32,194 nt of DNA. Origin: Bradyrhizobium sp. JYMT SZCCT0428 (GTDB taxonomy: Bacteria > Pseudomonadota > Alphaproteobacteria > Rhizobiales > Xanthobacteraceae). Position numbers and translations under genes: made by a program. Under the pieces are notes generated by a model, which was not told the origin of the DNA, made no database searches, and was given only the letters and a program-made list of their open reading frames with translations. Shown here piece after piece: positions 23,732 to 29,982 of the stretch (position 1 is its first letter; each line of letters opens with the position of its first letter). The DNA lies in NCBI RefSeq assembly GCF_018131075.1, contig NZ_JAFCLS010000071.1, positions 1-32,194 of the forward strand. The letters are read 5' to 3'.

Positions 23732-24784
23732 ATGAAAATCGCTTCCTCGAATATTTGTCGGATGACATTCATCGCTGCCGCGGCGTTGGCGCTTCAGTCT
23801 CAGGTATCCAGTGCGGACGAGAACGGTGTGTCGCTTTGGCTTCCGGGCCAATTCGGAAGCCTTGCTGCTGCCCCCGTTACCCCGGGATGGTCGCTCGGGG
23901 TGGTGGGCTATCACACCAGTGTCGGAGCCTCCGGAAATGTCGCCGCAGCGCGGCAAATACAGATTGGCCAGGTCCCGGCGACGGCGAACGTTAATCTCAA
24001 CGCCAATCTGAGCGCCCGCGGCGATCTATTGTTCATCTCACCAACCTACACCTTCGCGACGCCTGTGCTGGGCGGCCAGCTCGCCATAGGTATGATCGGA
24101 GTTGTCGGCCACCTCGACACCAGCATCGCTGGCACGCTGACCTCCCAAGTCGGCCCTATTGTCGCGACGCGAAATGGCGTACTGTCGGATTCATTGACCG
24201 GCGTCGGTGATCTCTATCCGCTGGTGACGATGAAATGGAATCAGGGCGTCCACAATTATATGGTCTATGGGTTTGGCGATATTCCAGTCGGGTCCTACGA
24301 GTCCACGCGCCTCTCGAACATCGGTATCGGGCACGGCGGCATCGACTTCGGCGCCGGATACACCTACCTCAACCCAGCGACGGGCGTCGAATTTTCCGGC
24401 GTCGGCGGCTTCACGTACAATTTCAAGAACCCTACTACGCAATATCAAAGTGGCATCGACTTCCATTTCGACTGGGGCGCGTCACACTTTTTGTCCAAGC
24501 AGCTTTTTGTCGGCGCGGTCGGATATGCATATCAGCAAGTAACGGACGACTTCGGAGCCGCGGCTTTCCTTGGCGGATTCAAGTCGCGCGTTTTCGGCCT
24601 TGGACCCCAGCTTGGCTATTTGTTCCCGGTTGGAGACAAGCAGGGATATTTGAATTTCAAGGGCTACAAGGAGTTCGCCGCGGAAAACCGGCCCGAAGGG
24701 TGGAACGTCTGGTTGACGTTCGCGATCTCGAACGCCGCGCCTACGTCAACAGTTTCACCAACGAGGCATTCAATTTCGAAGTAA
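23732..24784 (+). CDS. Predicted outer-membrane transporter, phenol MetA/SphA-like
   Basis: A 350-aa beta-barrel-like protein; the start at 23732 follows GGGAGG. The signal peptide is about residues 1-27 (ending SSA), then ENGVSLWLPGQFGSLAA and PGWSLGVVGYHTS. The body has alternating strands with Gly and aromatic residues (LLFISPTYTFATPVLGGQL, GVGDLYPLVTMKWNQGVHNY, FSGVGGFTYNFKNP, GPQLGYLFPV) and KGYKEFAAENRPEGWNVWLTF near the end. This matches the phenol_MetA_deg/SphA-like family of outer-membrane proteins linked to uptake of hydrophobic aromatics. The 172-bp gap to the third sulfatase leaves open a separate promoter. A likely role is to bring sulfate esters, or the aromatics released from them, across the outer membrane. 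The C-terminal tail after WLTF is longer than expected for a barrel end. Confidence 0.85.
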   Translation: MKIASSNICRMTFIAAAALALQSQVSSADENGVSLWLPGQFGSLAAAPVTPGWSLGVVGYHTSVGASGNVAAARQIQIGQVPATANVNLNANLSARGDLLFISPTYTFATPVLGGQLAIGMIGVVGHLDTSIAGTLTSQVGPIVATRNGVLSDSLTGVGDLYPLVTMKWNQGVHNYMVYGFGDIPVGSYESTRLSNIGIGHGGIDFGAGYTYLNPATGVEFSGVGGFTYNFKNPTTQYQSGIDFHFDWGASHFLSKQLFVGAVGYAYQQVTDDFGAAAFLGGFKSRVFGLGPQLGYLFPVGDKQGYLNFKGYKEFAAENRPEGWNVWLTFAISNAAPTSTVSPTRHSISK

Positions 24785-24950
24785 GACTTCGAAGTGACCT
24801 GGCGCTTGGTAAAACCAGTCAATGCGCCGGTCTGGTGCGGCTAAATTCCGAACGCGCGAAGCTGACCGCGGGCGGCGGCGCAATTACGAAATGAGGCGAT
24901 TGGTTCACAGCGGCGCTCCAGCGCGACGCCATCCTATCGGTTCGCTCGAA

Positions 24951-25751
24951 CTATCGTTTCAGGGACGAGCTCCACGCAAACATTCTATCTTTCACCTGAA
25001 TCAGCGCGGGGACAGCAAGCGGCTTCGCGGGCGCCGGTGTTTTCTGACCAGCCGCAACTAGGGTCGCCACCCATATTTCACCGTCGGTATAATAGGGGTC
25101 GCCTTCACCGTTGCGACCGTTCAAAGTTGGACCGACACCCTTCATTTGCGAGATACTCAGTACCGTCCGGGCGTTATCCAGTCCCTCAAATAATCGATTG
25201 CGTTCCTCATCGATGTTGGGCGCTATCTTGTGGGTGACCTGCCCCGTATCGCGGCTCAAAGTGACTCCACTGTCGAAGCTCGCCGATCCCAGCCAAACCG
25301 GACCGCCGTCAGCGCCACTTTGCAAGACTAGCCATAACCGGACGTGCTGCCGACGGTCCGCGCTGGTGCCTGCAGGCTTTTCGAACGCCAGATCCTCGCG
25401 TCGTCCTTCGAAGTAAAGCGGGCTGACGGGAGCATCCTTGTAGGAACGATCCAACAAAACACTTCCGATGATTTCGAGGCTGGTGCGCAAGGTCACTGGA
25501 TCGGCCGGATACCAGCCGGCTGCATGGAATGCTGAGATCACGTCTTGCCGAGCTCCGATAAGCCCGACGTTGATCGCGTCGCCCGGTATTCCCTGTGCGG
25601 TCGAAGTTACCATTGCCCGTTTTGAAAGACCGGGTTCATGCTCGATCCTAGACCATGTTGCGGGCAATATCAGGTAGCTGACAATTACGTAGATCGAGAT
25701 CACGATCCCAAACAGCCAAAAATAGGGGCGCCAATGGATCGGTAGTCTCAC
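24951..25751 (-). CDS. LssY C-terminal domain membrane protein
   Basis: A 266-aa protein with a GTG start preceded by AAGGAG. One membrane helix near the N-terminus (YFWLFGIVISIYVIVSYLIL) anchors a soluble LssY_C domain: GDAINVGLIGARQDVISAFHAAGWYPADP, SPLYFEGRREDLAFEKP, RQHVRLWLV, WLGSASFDSGV, THKIAPNIDEERNRLFEGL and DGEIWVATL. The family was named from a Legionella secretion-locus protein and has no established activity. It is convergent with the channel protein gene. The 24-bp dyad lies 66 bp before its start, tying it to the sulfatase regulon. It is downstream of the broken HlyD-type gene on the same strand. Confidence 0.9.
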   Translation of the reverse strand: MRLPIHWRPYFWLFGIVISIYVIVSYLILPATWSRIEHEPGLSKRAMVTSTAQGIPGDAINVGLIGARQDVISAFHAAGWYPADPVTLRTSLEIIGSVLLDRSYKDAPVSPLYFEGRREDLAFEKPAGTSADRRQHVRLWLVLQSGADGGPVWLGSASFDSGVTLSRDTGQVTHKIAPNIDEERNRLFEGLDNARTVLSISQMKGVGPTLNGRNGEGDPYYTDGEIWVATLVAAGQKTPAPAKPLAVPALIQVKDRMFAWSSSLKR

Positions 25752-25816
25752 CTGGACGGATCTCCTTCATATACAACGATAATGGGAGGCCACGCTACGG
25801 GCAGCGCCTCTGACGG

Positions 25817-25840
25817 GATATTGGACCCTGGTCCAACATC
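25817..25840. promoter_or_regulatory. 24-bp dyad operator, site 3 (LssY_C gene)
   Basis: Arms GATATTGGACC and GGTCCAACATC with CT between; one mismatch in the dyad. It lies 66 bp upstream of the GTG start of the minus-strand LssY_C gene and downstream of the HlyD remnant. Confidence 0.7.
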
Positions 25841-25870
25841 GACCTCGGGTATACTCCGCTACCGTCGCGA

Positions 25871-26845
25871 TCACAGCCGCAAGCACTCAAGAGTTCGGGG
25901 GATGTTGGCCTCCGTCGTTCGAGCAAGAGTTCCAGATACTGCGACTTGGCCCTGACCTATGCCCTTTGGGATAGCGGTGATCTTGGCGTGATAAATGCGG
26001 CCGGGAGCGTTATCGAAGACGAGATCGACCGTCGCGCCAACCCTGATCGTTTGGAAGCCGTTTTGTGAGAACATCCCGATAATTGTGATCTCGTTTTCAA
26101 CTACAAATGAAAGTAACGAGCGGGCTTGTAGCGCACGATCACCGACCGTCAATGTTACGAGCGTTACGTAGCCGTCGGCTGGTGCTCGAACCGTAGTCTG
26201 CGACAATTCTCACTCGGCATTATCCAACTGCGCCCGAATTTGAGCGACCGTGGTGTTCACACCCCCAATCTCGGACTCTAGTGCAAGTTTCGCGCTCTGT
26301 TGGGCGGCCTTGGCTGCACCGAGCTGTGCAGACACGGTCTCGAACTGAACCTGGGTGTCTTGCTCCCTGAACTCGGTGTTCGCCCCGCTCTCAAATAGCT
26401 TTTGAATGTCCTTCAGGCGCTGCGCATTGAATTTGACCTGGGCTTCCAGTCCGGCAACGGTGGCGCTCGCCTGGTCGTAGGTTGACTTTAATATGTGAGT
26501 TTGTTGTTGCGCAGCAGCCAGCGACGCTCGCAGGTGATCTACTTTGAACTGGAACGGTGCGGTGTCGATCTGGAACAGGACGTCACCAGTCTTTACCGGT
26601 ACGTTTGGTTTGGCAGGAATAGCAACGATCTGGCCGCTCACGTTTGGCGTTACTTCGACGACCCGTCCGGTCACGGTGACCTTGCCGGATGGCGTCAAAT
26701 AATTGAAAAGCGCCAGGAACGTGGCAAGGATCAATGCACCGATGGAAATCGAAATCGCTCCGGACAACCAGCCCCAACGAACGATCTTGAATTTTGAGAA
26801 CACAAGCCAAAGCGCTACGGCGTAGAGGCACAGAATTATAAGCAC
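25871..26845 (-). pseudogene. HlyD-family periplasmic adaptor, broken by in-frame TGA
   Basis: A membrane-fusion (adaptor) protein of an efflux system, of the short HlyD/YibH type. The N half (GTG start 26845, AGGGGA upstream) has two N-terminal hydrophobic segments, then VTVTGRVVEVTPNVSGQIVAIP, VKTGDVLFQIDTAPFQ and long coiled-coil helices to IRAQLDNAE. There a TGA (26210-26212) falls exactly where the family has Trp, and the same frame continues ELSQTTVRAPADGYVTLV. This is a simple TGG to TGA change. The C half is also damaged: after VAVSGTLART it departs from the family and ends early, lacking the last 50 or so residues. Two separate lesions make a functional protein unlikely. Confidence 0.88.
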
Positions 26846-27278
26846 GACAGTCCCCTATCTTCGTTGACCCGAACAAGGTGGACGAACTTCGCTATGCGCG
26901 GCGAAGCGATCGTGACGAGAATCTTGTCCAAATAAAAGTACCCTTTGGACCTACATCGCCCCAGTCGTATTCCGCTAATCCCAAGACGTCGAGGGCAGGG
27001 GATGCGGTTTTGCGCGAAGCGGTTTCACCCCTGGGATTTGCGTCGCCGACGCCAACTCATCTTGGCTAAAGAGCTAGGTGAGAGATGTCCGCTATTGAAG
27101 GAAGTTGAAGCGGACGGGTAAAGGGCTCTGATCGACTTCCGTTTTTGACCCCAGAGCTGACATGCTTTGATTTGGATCAACAGCGTGCCGAGCTGCTCGT
27201 GCTGCTTCGCATTGGAAATCCATCCAGCGGGCCCCGGCCGGAATGCGCAGGTCGGACCTTTTATTTGCCGACCGAGCC
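26846..27278. other. Intergenic with a dispersed-repeat-like segment
   Basis: No gene is recognised. About 27075-27175 contains the pattern of a short intergenic repeat common in Bradyrhizobium relatives (CGGACGGG ... CTGATCGACTTCCGTTTTTGACC ... CTGACAT split over the region), which often yields spurious frames reading MSALGSK on the minus strand. Recognised from memory only. Confidence 0.35.
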
Positions 27279-27924
27279 ATGGAAAATCTAACGCACTACC
27301 CGCCGCTCTTGTTCGCTGTTTCCTTCGTGGCACTGTCAGTCGTCGCGGTCGCAGGATCATGGCTCCGTAAGCGTTATCCGACCGCCGACGACGACCAGAA
27401 CGAACATCTTGGTATCATCCTCGCGGCTACCCTGACGTTGCTCAGCCTGATCATCGGCTTCAGCTTTTCGATGGCTGCCAATCGTTATGATCAGCGCAAG
27501 AAATTCGAAGAGGCGGAAGCAAACGCCATTGGAACCGAAATACTGCGCGCCGATTTTCTTCCCGCTGCCTATGCCGCAGACGTCCGCAAGCTCCTTGAAG
27601 AGTACACGGGCCTGCGCATCCAGTTTTACCTCAACCGGCAGCACATACAGCAGCCTTGGCTCTGCTTTGCCGCTTCGGTGGCCCATCAACGCGTTGGAAC
27701 ATAGCGCGATGATCATCATGAAAAACCACGCGGCAGTGGGAATCCGATTCCAAAACGCTGCCTGCGCATAGAGCCTTGCGAATTAATCACATCGTTCATT
27801 CCGGCGATTGCCAGCGCCTCGACGGGCGTCGGCTGGGCAGCCGACGATCTGCGGACTGCAGACCAGAGAGCGGCTTGCAACTGGGTCGTCCGTTGGGCCA
27901 GTTGCTTGCGTTGATCGTCGTCCT
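27279..27924 (+). pseudogene. Bestrophin-like (DUF4239) gene with internal inversion
   Basis: The N-terminal 121 residues read forward from 27279: MENLTHYPPLLFAVSFVALS, a second helix LGIILAATLTLLSLIIGFSFSMA, NRYDQRKKFEEAEANAIGTE and YTGLRIQFYLNRQ. At about 27641 the frame leaves the family. The expected continuation is found on the opposite strand, read from about 27924 back to 27642: DDDQRKQLAQRTTQLQAALW, PTPVEALAIAGMNDVINSQG, then after a one-base insertion YAQAAFWNRIPTAAWFFMM, IIALCSNALMGHRSGKAEPR and LLYVL. Flipping this roughly 283-bp block restores LNRQ joined to DDDQRK. The last 40 or so residues are absent. The gene is dead: inversion, frameshift and loss of its 3' end. Confidence 0.88.
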
Positions 27925-28108
27925 GGTCAGGAGGAATTGTGGGCCGCCAACAAAGTCCAGGCACACCCAAGTTGTTTGCCAAGATCGTTCCATTTACCGC
28001 GCGGCGGCAATTGGAATGAGGTGCCTGGACCCACCTGACGGAGCACTCACCAGTCTGGCAAGATCGAGCGCTAGCTTTGCTAAAACCAGCCAAGCCTGCG
28101 GCATCATG
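27924..28108. repeat. Direct repeat, copy 1 part A (sulfatase upstream region)
   Basis: 27939-28108 matches 31878-32050 at about 90% by eye, with small gaps; 27924-27938 also matches 31802-31817. In the second copy this is the region upstream of the Tat sulfatase, including its candidate promoter. Here it abuts the breakpoint of the inverted DUF4239 segment. Confidence 0.85.
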
Positions 28109-28173
28109 ATCGGTGCCATGGAAGTGGGTGCTGTTAAGGCTCTCACTAAAGACTCGATGTACCAGCCGCGCTA

Positions 28174-28599
28174 TCAACGATTCTGCCCCGGCATCACTGA
28201 TAAACGAACGCCCAGTCCCTCGAACAAAGCGCAGGAAGCCTCGACGCGAGTTAGCCGGGATCGTGACTCATGTCCTCTCCTTTTCTTGGCGATAGGTGAG
28301 TACTGCACCCGACACGCGCGGCATATGCTCGCCCCCCTGCCGTCAACGCGACATGCCGGCATAGCCATGACACGTCCGAGTTGAGGGTCGGTCTCACCGC
28401 CAAATGTTTTGTACAATCTGTCTCGGCGAAGGCCCATTTCGCGCGCTATTGCCTTTACGTTTTGGGCTCTCATCACCCGGTTCAGAGCAATTAGAACCTC
28501 ACGCAGCTCATTTTTGCGAAATATATCATCTAGATAGGCGGCGATCGCTCCTGGGTTGTCGCGGTAGAGTTTCGGGTCAAATTCGTCGTCCGACATCAT
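28174..28599 (-). pseudogene. Antidote-type HTH gene interrupted in frame by a sulfatase-leader fragment
   Basis: The N-terminal part is a normal addiction-module antidote: FDPKLYRDNPGAIAAYLDDI, then VLIALNRVMRAQNVKAIARE and MGLRRDRLYKTFGGETDPQL ending GRVMA. The family would continue directly with LFEGLGVRLSVMP, which is found 45 codons later. The intervening 135 bp (28228-28362) are in frame and encode MPACRVDGRGAS to TRVEASCA, a sequence unlike the family. It holds the leader, ATG and first codons of a sulfatase gene copy (see 28229-28289), read in another frame. GAGG precedes the ATG at 28599. The fused product might still bind DNA through its HTH; no toxin gene is adjacent. Related to the intact gene at 1895-2263. 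Confidence 0.75.
28229..28289 (-). repeat. Direct repeat, copy 1 part B (sulfatase leader and start)
   Basis: Matches 31732-31803 with one 11-bp deletion. On the minus strand it reads AAGAAAAGGAGAGGAC, ATGAGT, then the codons for the twin-arginine region, now out of frame. In copy 2 parts A and B are contiguous; here they are swapped and 120 bp apart. Confidence 0.85.
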
Positions 28600-28632
28600 G
28601 TCCTCAGCGCACTTTGCCATTCAGTGTGTCGG

Positions 28633-28644
28633 TGACAGCTGTCA
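28633..28644. promoter_or_regulatory. Palindrome in divergent intergenic region
   Basis: A perfect 12-bp palindrome TGACAGCTGTCA lies between the minus-strand antidote gene and the plus-strand chimera. Antidote proteins often bind palindromes in their own promoters, so it may be an autoregulatory operator. Confidence 0.35.
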
Positions 28645-28727
28645 AAGCTGAATTGGGTATACTCCTTACATCGAATTTCTGGAATCGGTGCGACGCACTC
28701 GGCGCGACAAGGTAGGGAAATAGAGAG

Positions 28728-29087
28728 ATGAAGAAAATCGTGCTCGCTCTGGCTGCGGTAGCGGCAATCACCGGATCGGCGTCGGCCGCTGACCTTGGGG
28801 CCCGTCCGTATACAAAGGCTCCGCCCCCCGTGGCTCCTGTCTATAACTGGACCGGATTTTACATTTTCGGCGGTGGCGGTGGCGGCATCTGGTCTGCAAA
28901 CGGCGGCGTGGATGTCACCGGGGGTCCCTGCTCTCACCTTGCGCAGAAATCTGGGATTGCGAGGACAAGCATTCATCGTGCGTTTGCACGCGATCCGCAA
29001 AAACCGAACTTCACGACAATTCTTAGAGTACTCGATGCGATGGGCTTCCAGTTGCATATCACGATACGCCGGGAGCAGAGCGCTTGA
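28728..29087 (+). CDS. Chimeric ORF: outer-membrane protein N-terminus fused to antidote C-terminus
   Basis: A 119-aa frame made of two unrelated parts. Residues 1-67 are the start of an Omp25/opacity-type outer-membrane beta-barrel protein: signal peptide MKKIVLALAAVAAITGSASA, then ADLGARPYTKAPPPVAPVYN, WTGFYIFGGGGGG. From about residue 68 the sequence becomes LAQKSGIARTSIHRAF, then KPNFTTILRVLDAMGFQLHI and TIRREQ, the C-terminal HTH part of an addiction-module antidote. The join is in frame near 28930. A GGGAAA motif and a likely intact OMP promoter precede it, and an OMP-style terminator follows at 29178. A secreted HTH fragment makes no functional sense, so this is most likely the scar of a deletion or recombination. 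Confidence 0.8.
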   Translation: MKKIVLALAAVAAITGSASAADLGARPYTKAPPPVAPVYNWTGFYIFGGGGGGIWSANGGVDVTGGPCSHLAQKSGIARTSIHRAFARDPQKPNFTTILRVLDAMGFQLHITIRREQSA

Positions 29088-29177
29088 AATCGGTTGAGAA
29101 TGCCAAGAGTCTGTGACGGTGATTATCCCGCTAACATCTGCACCCGACCGATTTTTGGGCATGTAATCCCTTCACAA

Positions 29178-29205
29178 AATAGGCCGGCATTTCTGCCGGC
29201 CTATT
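29178..29205. terminator. Strong hairpin terminator
   Basis: A perfect 12-bp stem AATAGGCCGGCA / TGCCGGCCTATT with loop TTTC, of the kind found after rhizobial outer-membrane protein genes. No long T-run follows. It probably belonged to the original OMP gene whose body is now missing. Confidence 0.65.
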
Positions 29206-29614
29206 GTACTGGAGATTTTAAGACTGGAACGGACATCTTCCCCTAGTCTTCCTGGCTGAAGAGTTCGCTCCCCTTCGGGCGCAATTTTTAATCGCAAGGC
29301 TGCATAGCATGCTGGAGTTATTTCCATGCGGCTCTAACCTTCACAGGGTTGAGCTCTCAGGAAAGTGCCGAGAAGCCGCTCAATCTGGCGAGGGACCGAG
29401 AGATCCCTTACGCTCGAGTTTCTATCGCTGTGGCCCAGACAGGTTCACCTCGCGTTCAGCCCGAAAAACGTTGCTGTGGAGGTTCGCGATCCATTGGCGA
29501 CCCCTGGAAGTCGCATTGAGGTAGCGGATCGCAAGGTGTATTTGCGGCGCGACATTGGTCAAGTAGAACTGCGGAAACTTATAGACGATGTCGGCAGGCG
29601 TTGCGTAGCCTAGC
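29206..29614. other. Intergenic, no gene recognised
   Basis: A minus-strand frame (29422-29652) reads FEEIGLNNRLGYATPADIVY and is open for 76 codons, but I cannot match it to a family. Plus-strand frames are short. The area lies between gene remnants and is probably decayed sequence. Confidence 0.4.
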
Positions 29615-29850
29615 CTGTTGTTCAGGCCGATCTCCTCGAATTCGTAGAACATCGGCTTTCCTGGACCTGATCGCGGCGAAGGCCGGGAAGTATCTGCTCG
29701 TGCCGCCCGGTTACGACGGGCCGCTGCCCGAAGGCGGCTTCTATATCGCGCGGTCGAAGACTAATCGCGTGCTGTACGCAGCGCGTTCGTTCCTGGTCAA
29801 CAACGACCCCAAGCCGACTGTCGAAGGTTGGTTGAAAAGCGTTTCTTCGG
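29615..29850 (+). pseudogene. Fragment of a DUF1254 family gene
   Basis: The C-terminal core of a DUF1254 protein. NIGFPGPDRGEG is readable in one frame from about 29642. After loss of about two bases the signature continues in another frame: GKYLLVPPGYDGPLPEGGFY, IARSKTNRVLYAARSFLV and NNDPKPTVE. It then departs (GWLKSVSSVGREGAL). A further frame change is needed just before NIGFPGP. No start, N-terminal half or full C-terminus is present. DUF1254 proteins are exported proteins of unknown role that often neighbour hydrolases, which fits the sulfatase context. Confidence 0.8.
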
Positions 29851-29982
29851 TGGGCAGAGAGGGCGCACTGTGAAAGGCGGCCTTATGCTCATAGCCGTCG
29901 AGCGTCAGATTCTCGTGCGGGAATGCACGTTGCCAGGGTGATCGCCATCCGCTTGCAGCCCGGCGTAAATTCATCTCCCGGT

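Noticed and set aside
27776..28384. 202-aa plus-strand open frame
   Set aside because: Runs through the inverted DUF4239 block, the repeat and the antidote gene in antisense; it is a product of scrambled remnants.
29422..29652. Possible transposase remnant (LNNRLGYATPADIVY on the minus strand)
   Set aside because: The LGYATPA-like string resembles the end of some transposases, but the following sequence does not fit and there are no terminal repeats.
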